In this document: positions 11,160 through 21,848 of the stretch, one piece after another
Layout of the letters: each line of letters starts with the position of its first letter
Position numbering within the stretch: position 1 is the first letter of the stretch
Assembly: GCA_022495005.1 (NCBI GenBank)
Contig: JAGYXB010001569.1
Span: 2,728,001-2,792,000, forward strand
Reading direction: 5' to 3'
DNA length: 64,000 nt
From: Rhyacophila brunnea
Lineage: Eukaryota; Arthropoda; Insecta; Trichoptera; Rhyacophilidae
Translations under genes and position numbers: made by a program
Notes under the pieces: generated by a model
The model's input: the letters and a program-made list of their open reading frames with translations, nothing else
Told to the model about the DNA's origin: nothing
Database searches by the model: none

Positions 11160-11850
11160 CCCTTTGTTTTTTATTTTAAATCGTCAGCCGTGGTCAATCC
11201 ACTGCTGGATGAAGGCCTCCTTCACTCTTTTCAGTCCCTAGTTCTTTGCTGCTCACCGAACTTTATGAGCTCGTCTATCCAGCAGGTTTTAAGGTGTCCT
11301 TGTGGGCGTTTAGTGCCCCTTGGGTACCACTATGACAGCATTTGTCCAGCGGTAATCCTCTTGCCGAGCAACATGTCCGGCTCATTACCATTTCATCTGC
11401 TTAGCGACCTCTATCACATCGCATACTCTTGTCTGCTTCCTTATCCATTGGTTTCTTTTGTGATCTTTACGCGTTATGTCCAACATGCACCTTTCCATGC
11501 CACGTTGCACTACTCGTATTTTTTTATATTCTCTTACATTAAGAGTCCATGTTTCACACGAATACATGAGTGTTGGTATCACTTTGGTTGAACACACTAT
11601 TGGTTGAAGATACTATTCAGGCGCCCAAATACACTAGTTTGGTTCTGCGAGCAATCTCGTCATACATACCACCGTCAATTGACATTCGTTGTCTAAGATA
11701 GACGTAGTTGTTGACTCACTTGATTTGAGTGCCATTGATGAGGATTGCTTTTGGTTCACCAAAGCAGTTTATCATTACTTTTGTCTTTGAGACATTTATC
11801 TTTAAACCTGCTTTGCGGCCTTCGTATACTATTTTAAATATAGGTACTAC
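11160..11850 (-). pseudogene. RTE-type endonuclease/reverse transcriptase, 3' fragment
   Basis: Minus-strand translation gives KAGLKINVSKTKVMINCFG, VNNYVYLRQRMS, then VIPTLMYSCETWTL, RGMERCMLDITRKDHKRNQW and, past a stop, WIDELIKFGEQQ. These follow the order of the C-terminal part of insect RTE-like endonuclease-reverse transcriptases (thumb/tail region). The start of the protein is missing and there are stops and shifts, so it is a dead 5'-truncated copy. Confidence 0.75.
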
Positions 11851-12452
11851 ACTTTAAATGAACTAAAAGATTACACCAATTGGTCTTTTATTATTATGTA
11901 AAACAGTTTATTGCGTTTTGCCGAAAATATGTTTTTTGGAACAAGCCGTGTTTGCAAATAGTAACCTCATGAATTGTGTAGGTATTGTTTATTGGCTGTT
12001 ATGAAATCAAATAAATTTTGTAGTCAATAGTCCATTTGTTACAAAGTACAATAAGTGATCGAATCGTGCAGTATATTTAGAACCTTGTTTGCAAAATCTT
12101 GTATTTGTTGTGCAATTGTTTCTTGTTTCGTTTAAAACAATTTAGAGATTGAACAAAACATTTCGTATACTTATTGTTAATAAATTTACATAATAATATC
12201 AATTAACATGGGTAATAAATTATTCTTTAACATGTTTCGCTAAATAATTTAAATCTTTTTGTCATTTTTTATTTTGTGTATTTGTGTCTTTCACTATTGA
12301 CCATCGTTTCCACAGAACAGATTAATAAATAGAATTCCTATATTCAATACAATACATTTTGACGCAGGCTTTTGAATGTGTGAGTGTCCTACGAAAATGA
12401 ACCACGCATTACGGACGTGCATTAGTGTGTATAATACACCAATATTAAATGA
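11851..12452. other. no gene recognised
   Basis: AT-rich DNA between the RTE fragment and the next MITE. No feature seen. Confidence 0.35.
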
Positions 12453-12460
12453 GCGTCAAT

Positions 12461-13034
12461 CAGTAGCGAAGGGTGGAGGTAGGTTGTTAAGATCCGCCAT
12501 AAATAGTGCACATTAAACTTTTTTAGTCATATGTATTTGATTTATTGAACTAATGGTACAATTTACAGGTGCTGGTTAGTTTTTAAAATTCAATTAAACC
12601 CTGCCTAAACCAAACCATAATAATTGTTTTGGTATACTTTGGGTGATATGACAAAATTTTCAAACTTTCATTCAAACTTATTTGTTTTCGTTGGATTATG
12701 AATACATATTACGCATATCGTTGGTTATTGTTTTAAAATTCATTTATCCCTGCCTATACCAACCTATAAGAGATAAAAAAATATAATTCTATCTATAAAT
12801 ATCCAAAGTTATGTATCATTTAATTGCATAATTTTAGATATTTTATAGATAGATGAGTATTTTTTGACTATTATATATTTTGGCTTGGTTTTCGCACGAT
12901 TTAATTGAATTTTAAAAACTAACCAACACCATCTGTAGTCTTATTTCAATGAAAACTAATACGAATGACTAACAAAGTTTTGTGTGCACTATTTATGGCA
13001 GATTTTAACAGCCTTCCACCACCCTTCGCCAGTG
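12461..13034. mobile_element. hAT-type MITE family A, complete copy
   Basis: Begins CAGTAGCGAAGGGTGGAGG and ends CCACCCTTCGCCAGTG. The perfect 8-bp duplication GCGTCAAT stands at 12453-12460 and 13035-13042. The interior carries long subterminal inverted repeats such as GTTAGTTTTTAAAATTCAAT and its complement. Confidence 0.85.
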
Positions 13035-13373
13035 GCGTCAATGCATAAACCGAGAGCAGTTGTCAGTATTCGACAAATAACATATTCTTAACACGTATTT
13101 ATGTTTATCCTGTATTCTTCCGCACTTGAGATCGGTTGCCTGCTTCTCCTTACCCGTTAGGTATTTCAATTCCCATTATTTCTGAGTTACCTGATCGTGA
13201 CTCTTTTTAAGTAACTTAGTTATTTCTCTTCAGCGATCTCTTCATTACAATATCCAAATAGTAGAAGATACTAAAAGATCCATATTGTATCCCTCTTCCA
13301 CGTTGTCGATCAGTCTTTCTAAAATTATTGTTTTACTGTTTGGCTATGCGGGGAACTGTAGAACTCTTTACAG

Positions 13374-13893
13374 CAGTAGCGAGTGGTAGAGGTAGGCTGT
13401 TTAGATTCGACATAAATAGTGCACACTAAACTTGTGTCAGTCATACTTATTTGTTTTCATTCAACCAAGAATACAATTGCAGATGATGCTGGTTAGTTTT
13501 TAAAATTCAATTAAACATTGCCCATACTTAATAGTTTTTGTTTATGCTTTGGGCGATCCGACAAAAATAGTGTTACCTTTTTCAATCATATTTATTTGTT
13601 TTCGTTGAATTAAGAATACATATTACAGATGGTATTGGTTAGTTTTTTAAAATTCATTAACCTCGGCCTACATGAAAGCATAATTTTAGATATTTTATAG
13701 ATAGACGATTATTTTTTGACCATAATTAACTATGGCTTGGATTAGGCAGGGTTTAATTGAATTTTAAAAACCTACAAATACTATCTACACATTGTAGTCT
13801 TGGTGCAATGAAGACAAATACGGTTGACTGACAAAGTTCAGTGTGCACTTTTAATGTCGGATCTTAACAGCCTACCTCCACCCTTCGCCACTG
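13374..13893. mobile_element. hAT-type MITE family A, complete copy
   Basis: Begins CAGTAGCGAGTGGTAGAGG and ends CTCCACCCTTCGCCACTG. Flanks CTTTACAG and CTTACAG differ by one deleted T. 520 bp, non-coding. Confidence 0.78.
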
Positions 13894-14533
13894 CTTACAG
13901 ACATATTTTAGCCGTTAAATTGATATAAATGTGTCCTTTTTTCATCCATCGAATTCTTAAGACGCATCTCCAACACCGCAATGTATAAAATCAATTTTCA
14001 AAATGAAAATCAACAGGGTTTGCATGCGAGACTATCAAATGGTCAATGTTATTGTTATGCAACATTTATGTGTATATATATGAGAATGTATGGATGTGGA
14101 TTTAGGTATGTATACGTGTATATAAACATATTTATATATTACTAAGTTTATATGTATATTAAAAAAAAATATGAAAGTAGGTACTATGTAGGAGTATATT
14201 GAGTATTGGTTGTTTAACTAATGACTTTTAAATACTAATGTCTTCCAATATGTTACCATTGTTCCTAGAATTGACGATTTACACCTCTTGAGCATAGTAT
14301 TTTTATTTTTTTATAAGTACTAATGATCTATTATTAGGCTTTGACGATTTATTATAATATTATGCTTATCAAGTGTTTTTCATACTTCACACTATTCATA
14401 ATTATTTGTTTGTTGTATTTTTTTATTGTTGACCCTTGACTTGATAGGTAGGTAATGGAGTTTTTACCTACTTTATTGTATTGATTTATTATATAAGGTA
14501 GAGTGTTCGTTGTCAGTGTATGTTTCCCTTTGG

Positions 14534-14594
14534 TGAGTGTACACAGCGCCTGAAGATGCCGAAAGGCGAAACCCGGGTCGCAAAAAAACGACTC
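14534..14594 (+). ncRNA. hammerhead-like ribozyme motif (Penelope-like type)
   Basis: Core CTGAAGA (14550-14556), a GCC-GAAA-GGC stem-loop (14558-14567), GAAAC (14568-14572) and GTC (14577-14579) occur in hammerhead order. ACCCGGGT (14571-14578) is self-complementary, as in minimal hammerheads thought to work as dimers. Stem I is weak (GC/GC next to the core, GAGT/ACTC further out) and one U before stem II is unpaired. Activity is unproven. Confidence 0.42.
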
Positions 14595-14899
14595 GAATAG
14601 AATCGTACAAATTATCCATTAGAATTTAAAATCAATTTTGTTTTTATTTCTCTTATGGTATAACTCTCAACACCGTAATGAAAAATGAGCATCATAGACT
14701 TGTCCAGGCAAACGTTTATCCATTTTGATATGGTATCACTTTTCCATATTTTGCTTAAATTCCAGTGACAGAGTGAGTAATATTGCAAGAACCAATATAA
14801 CAAAATCGTCAACATTTTTATTCTTGAGCAACGGATTACTTCTATCTAATATCATGTTTAAAAAAATCATCTACATAAAATACCAAAGATTTTGAATAA

Positions 14900-14972
14900 A
14901 AGGATAGAGATTTTCTAATTTACTATAACAAAAACGGTTACATGTTCATGTCCCGCCTGGTGTCGTATTTTT
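14900..14972 (+). repeat. tRNA-like SINE remnant, plus strand
   Basis: GTTCATGTCCCGCCTGGTGT followed by CGTATTTTTTTTCT matches the B box and tail of the tRNA-like unit at 70-142 in the other orientation. The 5' half is not clear. Confidence 0.4.
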
Positions 14973-15130
14973 TTTCTAATGTGCTAAGGGGGTCTTAGTA
15001 CAGACCTACAAACTTATCTTATATTGGGATGGGGGAGCCACTGTCGAAATCTACCCAATCGAGACTCGTAACTGGACAAAATCTGACATTCGTATGAAAT
15101 TTTCAAAATGGCGTCCTAGGGTAGTTTGTA

Positions 15131-16429
15131 CCGGTAGTCCCAGAAGTACCCAACCTGACGTATATATAGCAGTTGTTGTTTGAAAATAATGACCACGATA
15201 GAAAGTACCAACCTTATAAAGCCTACGTTTGAAGTTTGACGATGCTACGTTGTTCAGTAATTATTTGTCAGCCATCAACAGTGAACGCTCTCAGTGAATT
15301 TGTAAACATGGAAAAAATTGGTCATATTTATGTGATACAGTACTTTCATTTGAAAGGCTTCAGTCCAACCAATATCAAAGCGGCGCTAGATTATACTCTG
15401 GGGGTGTCTGTTCCTTTGTTTACAACAGTGACATATTGGGTGGGTGAGTTTAAACGAGGCTGTATGGGCTGCCAAGACGAACATCGCAGTGGTCGACCAA
15501 ATGAGGTGACCATGCCAGAAATGGTGACGAAAATCCACAAAATGGTATTGGATGAACGTCGACTGAAATTGCGCGAGCTAGTAGACACGATAGGCATTTC
15601 AAAAAGTGCTGTACATCATTTATATTGTTTGAAAATTTGGACATGAGAAAGCTGTGCGCAAGGTGGGTGCCGCGATTACTCACAATGGAACAAAAACAGC
15701 ATCGTGAGGGTATTTCAATCGAGTGTTTGGCAAAGTTTCACAGTAATAAAGCAGAGTTTTTGCGTCTATTCATAACCATGGATGAATCATGGGACCATCA
15801 CTTCACACCTGAGATGAAAGAACAGTCAAAACAATCGATTGAAAGGGGAGAATCGGCTCCAAAGAAGGCGAAGACAGTTCCATCTGCAGGCAAGGTCACG
15901 GGGTCAGTTTTTTGGGATGCGCGTGGGGTAATTTTCATTGATTATCTTCAGAAAGGAAAATCAATCAACGGCGTGTATTATGCAAACTTATTGCAGCGTT
16001 TGAGTGATGAAATGAAGAAAAAACAACCGCATTTGGCGAAAAAGAAAGTTTCGTTTCATCAGGACAATTCATCAGTTCACACATCCGTTATCGCGATGGC
16101 CAAAATCAATGAGTTAAAGCTCGAATTGCTTCCTATTCGTCCTAACCCTATTCGCCAGATTTAGCCCCCTCGGATTATTTTCTGTTTCCAAACTTGAAAA
16201 AATGGCTCGGTGGTAAAAGATTTGCCAACAATGAAGAGGTGGAGTCTGCGGTTGATGGCTATTTTGAGGAGCTCGACGATTCTCACTATAAACAGGGTAT
16301 CAAAGCTATTGAACATCGCTGGAAAAAGTGTATCGACCTAAAAGGAAACTACGTAGAGAAATACAAATATTTTTTCCCAAAATTTTTGTGTTTTCTTTAT
16401 TAGGTCGGGTACTTCTGGGACTACCCTCA
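15131..16429 (+). mobile_element. mariner element, 1299 bp
   Basis: Inverted ends share GGTAGTCCCAGAAGTACCC followed by AACCTGA on the left and GACCTA on the right. TA lies at 15129-15130 and 16430-16431. Length is the family norm of about 1.3 kb. It encodes a decayed transposase at 15308-16403. Confidence 0.88.
15308..16403 (+). pseudogene. mariner transposase, two frameshifts
   Basis: Starts MEKIGHIYVIQYFHLKGFSP. The N-terminal half carries the paired helix-turn-helix and the EHRSGRPNEV linker. A frameshift near 15620 breaks the region before the MRKLCARWVPRLLT signature, which is intact in the next frame. Catalytic residues: Asp in ITMDESWDHHF, Asp in VSFHQDNSSVH, and, after a second frameshift near 16145, Asp in SPDLAPSDYFLF. 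This is the DD34D layout. Length if joined would be near 350-360 residues, usual for the family. Both frameshifts make it non-functional. Confidence 0.88.
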
Positions 16430-16482
16430 TAGTTCCATTTTTGGCCATTCTACAGATAAGTTTGTAGGTCTGTACTAACAGA

Positions 16483-16749
16483 TTATTCCTTTTTCAGGCG
16501 TTCCGGCTGGTTTGGCATTTTGTCCCGGCTGTTCCGCGTATGAATGATTGTCAATAATAAATTGTCATGATTGACCGTAGTAGCGTATTTATGTGATGTG
16601 ACGGCGGGGAAGGGTGCGGTACGCGAGTCGCGCAGCCAATCCCCCCACAGCGCGACGCCGGCGCCCAGTGTTGCCATGTCTACTGGAATTTCAGTAGATC
16701 TACTGATATTTTGGCCAGGAAAAGATTTTTTTTTATACTGGACACCCAA
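16483..16749. other. unassigned, GC-rich patch
   Basis: 16605-16680 is strikingly GC-rich (CGCGACGCCGGCGCC near its end) against the AT-rich background and is followed by CAGTGTTGCCATGTCTACTG. It could be the end of an unrecognised element or a CpG-rich fragment. No coding sense found. Confidence 0.35.
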
Positions 16750-16980
16750 GATGGCCGCGCGGATTAAGCGTCGGCCTATTGCGTCGTGGGTCCCAGGTTC
16801 GAATTCTGAGTCTGGCAAGTACACATTGTTTTTCAATTTGTGTATGAGTCAGAGTATGGACCTAATAGGTTGAGCAAGTGGCTGACATCAATTTCTCGTA
16901 AAAACAAAATCTGTTAATACAAACCTCCACCATGTGGAGGCCCGTGTGATCTTATTAGGATCGGACATGATCGAAAAAAA
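16750..16980 (+). repeat. tRNA-derived SINE family S, copy 1
   Basis: tRNA-like head (A box TGGCCGCGCGGATTAAGCG, B box GGTTCGAATTC), then the family body with TTTTTCAATTTGTGTATGAG, CCTAATAGGTTGAGCAAGTG and CTCGTAAAAACAAAATCTG, ending TCGGACATGATCG plus an A run. Confidence 0.82.
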
Positions 16981-17100
16981 CGTCACTTTTCACATGTTTT
17001 TTTAAGACACTTGCAAGATTGTATCGTAACAATATACATGCTTTAAGTTTAAAGGCTATTTACCTCGTTATTTTAATTCACTAATATCGTTAATTTTCAT

Positions 17101-17429
17101 ATATTTTTGAATGAAGTATGAATATAGAATTATGTATGTGATATTATATATTTTTGAATGAAGTATGAATATAGAATTATGTATGTGATATTATATATTT
17201 TTGAATGAAGTATGAATATAGAATTATGTATGTGATATTATATATTTTTGAATGAAGTATGAATATAGAATTATGTATGTGATATTATATATTTTTGAAT
17301 GAAGTATGAATATAGAATTATGTATGTGATATTATATATTTTTGAATGAAGTATGAATATAGAATTATGTATGTGATATTATATATTTTTGAATGAAGTA
17401 TGAATATAGAATTATGTATGTGATATTAT
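17101..17429. repeat. 47-bp tandem repeat, seven units
   Basis: Units start at 17101, 17148, 17195, 17242, 17289, 17336 and 17383. Each begins ATATTTTTGAATGAAG and ends TATGTGATATTAT. By eye the seven units are identical. No unique spacers, so it is a minisatellite and not a CRISPR. Confidence 0.95.
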
Positions 17430-17649
17430 ATTAATATTGGGCAATTTGTATCTTTATAAAAATAAATGTTAATATTACGAAATCGTGTTTTTGTAAATAT
17501 GTACAACGTTTTGACACTGGACTTCTTAAATATATACGTATAGAATAAATAGAGAGATGTGATACGATTACATTTTCTTGTTATGGTCGCGATAATAATA
17601 TGCACAGCAGTGGATCCATGCATGTGTAAACGCTGTATTAAGGTTCAAA

Positions 17650-18200
17650 TACATTATTATTATGTTATGTGCTGTCACGGAAAAAAGTGTGTAATGTCGT
17701 TTTACTTAAACCTTTACACGAACATTGTCAGTTAGCAAAATCTGTCGAAAATCACCAGAACAACAATGAGGTCACCTAACGCGTACCGCACTGTATCGAC
17801 ACCTGCATGACTCAATTAACGTTTTTTTATCATTTTCTACATGCCTACACATTTTCAACTCATGTCAAAATTGCGTGTTCTTCGTTTTTAGCTATGTGGT
17901 TCTGTTCATAATATTATCTATGGATGCTATATCGCAAGTCATTTTTACGTACGCACACGTAGAAATTGTTAAAATTAATTAAAATTAGCATGAATAATGA
18001 ATAATAATTCAAAATACTAATACGTCATTAGAGCTGGCACTCTCCATCATTGAATTTATAGAGATAGTGATCATTAAAAATATTCTGCGAAATGACGAAA
18101 TCATAGATTAAATTTGTGATGTTTCAGTTAATGCCGTGACTGTACGTGACGTGCATCATAATATTATAATCGCAGCACTAAACAAAAGAAAAAAACTTGA
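17650..18200 (+). repeat. dispersed repeat N, copy 1
   Basis: Shares CATTGTCAGTTAGCAAAATC, ATTTTCTACATGCCTACACA and ACGTACGCACACGTAGAAA with 19240-19815, and in reverse with 25280-25600 and 48830-49290. A partial third piece follows at about 18230-18360. Non-coding. Confidence 0.75.
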
Positions 18201-18856
18201 AAACAAAGAAAATTTGTCAAAAACCATTAACTAAAGTTGGCACTCTCCATCGTTGAATTTATTGAGATAGTGCGCATTCAAAATATTCTGCCGAATGTCG
18301 CCGTACCAGCATGCGACAGTTATGTACGTGACGTGAGCATAATGTAATTGCAGCTTTATTAATCATACTACTAACAGAATATTTATTCCTTTTTTCAAAC
18401 TTACTCTTAATTCGAATGTTGCTCATTATTTTTTTACGGTTTTTGGCTGTTATATTATATTAAAAAATATGCATCCATGCGTGCCGTTTTTAAATTTTAA
18501 ATTAGTTGGTCTCTCCGTCTCTGCTTGTTGCAGTTATGTTTTTGTTTCATTATTAATTTCGCGTCCGAACGCGGCGTGTGGGCTGATACCTAACCATCTT
18601 CGTATTGCGTAAAATATTATTTCGAAAATAATTTATAATTTTTTTTCGTTCCGTGTTTACGGTAAAGGCGAGTGAGTGAACTTTCCGCGAAAATTATTTT
18701 AATTAGCAGATTCCTATCGGTAATATGTTGTGTCTTATTAAATTTGCGAAAGTTGAATCAATTCTTCTAATTTTAAAACAATATTTACGTAAAACTATTT
18801 TAGTGTTGTCAACAAAATGATAACTTTATTTTATTTAGAAAACGTAATATTCGGTA

Positions 18857-19027
18857 CAGACCTAAAAACTTATCTGTAGAATGGCCAAACATGGAACTAC
18901 GAACTACCATAGGACGCCATTTTGAAAATGTTATTCGAATGTCAGATTTAGTCCAGTTACGAGTCTTGATTGGGTAGTTTTCGACAGTGGCTCCCCTATC
19001 CCATTCTTCAGATACATTTGTAGGTAT
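18857..19027. mobile_element. MITE family T, unbroken copy
   Basis: Begins CAGACCTAAAAACTTATCTG after TA and ends near GTAGGTATGTA. Its sequence is the reverse complement of the flanks around the mariner at 15131-16429. Confidence 0.75.
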
Positions 19028-19239
19028 GTAGATACTAAAGAATTTGCATAATAAACAAAAAGAGCCTTATAAGTTATTTATGTTATGACATTTGAAATAA
19101 ATTTAGGAAGTGTGAAGCATTGTTAAGTTAGTAAACTCCACAAATATTAACATCGCTCAGTTGGCATTCTGTTGTTTATTATTCACGCAATATGGCGGCC
19201 ATTTTTTCTGTTTCTAAAATTTTGATTAAATTGAGTTGC

Positions 19240-19815
19240 ATGTCGCCTACTATCACGTGACGTCACAGTAAGCTGCCGCTACGGGGGGAAAATGTGTAAT
19301 GTCGTTTTTCTTTGTGTTTAAAATGTTATCAGACTGATGCTCCCGTCCGGTAGTACATTTTGAATTTTTAAACTTAAACGAACATTGTCAGTTAGCAAAA
19401 TCTGCCGCAATCACCAGAATAACAATGAGGTGACCTCACGCGTACCGCACTACATCGTCACCCGCATGACTCAATGAACGTTTTTCATCATTTTCTACAT
19501 GCCTACACATTTTTGACTCATGTCAAAATCGGGTGTTCCTTGTTTTTTTAGTGGCTTTCTCTATTTTCTATTAAATTATTATCTATGTAATATCGCAAGT
19601 AATTTTAACGTACGCACACGTAGAAACTGTTCAAATTAATTAAAATTAGAATGAATAATAACTCAAAATACTAATACACTAGAGTTGGCATTCTCCATCA
19701 TTGAATTTACAGAGACGGTGATCGTAAAAAATATTCTGCAAAATGGCGAAATTATAGATTAAATTTGTCGCCGTGACAACGTGACAGTACGCGACGTTCA
19801 TCATAATATAATCAC
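19240..19815 (+). repeat. dispersed repeat N, copy 2
   Basis: The fullest copy, running from CGCCTACTATCACGTGACGT to a tail near CATCATAATATAATCACAGC. The left end CACGTGACGTCACAGTAAGC also appears in reverse at 25545-25570. Confidence 0.75.
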
Positions 19816-20760
19816 AGCTTGGAGGTTTTCATTATCTTTTTCGAACCCAAAATACAAATTTTTGTTTTTAATACTTTTAGCTAGTGTGTATTAGGAATTG
19901 TATGGAAGTACATATTTTTCTTCCCTTTCTAGATAAGAAAATAGAAAACACATCATAAACAAAAGAAAAAAAACTTGAAAAGAACAGAGAGGTGAAGTGA
20001 AAATGTGTCTAAAACCATTAACTTTGATTGTAGCCTATTTATTTATGTTAATGTCCAGGTTGGCAAGGTGTAGGTGAGCAAAGGTTTCACAACTGTCTAT
20101 GATTCCGGTGTCGATGTGTAAAAATAATAGTTACCTATTTATATTTTTCAGAATGCTGGGCACCTTGACGATAAGCCAGACAGACCGTAGGAGGGAAACT
20201 CAACATCATCTAGCGTTGCGGTTCACTCTTCCGCCAACAGAAGTCTCCACAAAAAGGTTGTTAAACCAAAACCATTATTTATTCGATTGTACAACACATG
20301 TATCTTGAGATACAATAATTTACATATTGACTGCTTAATCTACAAACCAGCTAACTGCACTTTTGACAATAAATGTGATTTTGATGGCATTTTGTTATAA
20401 AGCATGTTTTCTATGCTCACACAAAATTTCAAACTCCTAAACCTATAAATAAATGCGTTATCGTTCTTCACACAAAACGGCCAACTGTAGGTCCCAAATT
20501 TCCAATATCATAAATGGAACAACTCGCTAAATTTTCGTATGTGCCACTTTTGTCACATGTGTCATAGGTTCACTAACTCTGGTCTAAGTTGTCTCACAAT
20601 ATGCTAATATTACATTGATGAAATTATTGTTGTTGAAGAAATTGTTATAAAGGTGTGCGTAAGTCTATTTGCTTTGATAGTAACTATATCGACATGTGGC
20701 AAAATTTGATAAAAATCTTTGTTATAATGTAATAAGTCAATAAATTGACAACGGCCCCGT
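19816..20760. other. no gene recognised
   Basis: AT-rich DNA. Short open stretches exist but none shows codon bias or a family motif. Confidence 0.35.
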
Positions 20761-20956
20761 GATGGCCGAGTGGCTTACGTGTCGGCTTATAATGTCGTGG
20801 GTCCCAGGTTCGAATCCTGGGTCTGGCACATACACGTATTGTTTTTCAATTTGTGTTTAAAGTTAGTGTTTACCTAATAGGCTAATAGCCTCGTAATCTG
20901 TTCATACAAAACCTCCACTCTGTGCTGGCCCATATGATCGTATTAGGATCGGACGG
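20761..20956 (+). repeat. tRNA-derived SINE family S, copy 2
   Basis: Head GATGGCCGAGTGGCTTACGT with B box GGTTCGAATCC, shortened body, end at GGATCGGAC. Confidence 0.82.
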
Positions 20957-21840
20957 GTTACATGTAAATTGTACATATTACATTTCACCGTAGCACAGTT
21001 CGCCGTGAGCTTTCTTATCGGAAAGAGATGATCGTATACTATACGGTCATCGATTTCAGTAGTGTTTTAGGTACAAGTCGGTTTACAGGTAGCCAGGCGG
21101 GAACTGTGGTAATTTTCATAGCCGATTTTGGCAAAATTAATGAATTCAAGAATGAAAACCTAACCTAACAAATAATTCAGTATATCGGCTATTTTCAAAA
21201 TTTGTTTGCCGCTGGCTTCCTGCAAACCGTCAAGAACCGTGTTTTATTTAGACATGAATTTTATGTCAGTACTATACAACCCAAAGAGGTTGGACGGTCT
21301 TTAATATACGACCATCGTCGGTGTTTTGTAAAAAGGGCGAATCAACCATTTTGATCAAAGATTTTTAATGAAAAAACAATATGTACTTAAAACAATATGG
21401 AAAACGATAATCGTAAGGGCGAATATCCACTTGGTGTTACGGATAAAAAGCGAATGTGACATATTAGGCCTTTTAAAATATATTATAAAGACAGTACTTA
21501 TTCTTTCTGAGCTTTATTATAAACTCGTTAGACATTTATAATCAATCACATGTAATTAATAAATGAATGTCAAAAGTTATAAATCCTCCTCCTGTAAAAT
21601 AGCATTTTTGTTAATTTGTCCCTTTTTACAAAACACAGCCGATATGTACATGGTGTAATAAAAACTAATAAATTGACATGCTACTTTTGAACTACATAAT
21701 ATAAATTGCAAAATTAGCTAAACAACCATTTTTTTATTGGTAAATAAGATAGATTATTAATTTCAAGGCTTGTTTATAGACAAATATGCTGGTACTCAGT
21801 AATACTAACTAGTGCAGAATGTAGAGATATTAGGCTATCT
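20957..21840. other. no gene recognised
   Basis: AT-rich. Contains several AATAAATTGACA-like pieces but nothing assignable. Confidence 0.35.
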
Positions 21841-21848
21841 ATTTATAA

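Larger units (their letters stand above)
15001..16472. mobile_element. TA-flanked MITE family T, split by a mariner
   Basis: Ends CAGACCTACAAACTTATCT and AGATAAGTTTGTAGGTCTG with TA on each side. An unbroken relative of about 170 bp lies at 18857-19027, which shows where the mariner (15131-16429) went in. Confidence 0.8.

Noticed and set aside
11148..11591. 147-codon frame on the plus strand
   Set aside because: Shadow of the RTE reverse transcriptase fragment on the other strand.
16483..16836. 117-codon frame on the minus strand (VYLPDSEFEPGTHDAIGRR)
   Set aside because: It is the reverse strand of a SINE head; the same peptide appears at 62724-63239 from another SINE copy.
17101..17429. 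Possible CRISPR array
   Set aside because: Units are contiguous and identical, without spacers, in eukaryotic DNA. It is a minisatellite.
20761..20832. Functional tRNA gene
   Set aside because: The tRNA-like head is followed by the constant SINE body, recurs many times and does not fold into a clean acceptor stem.
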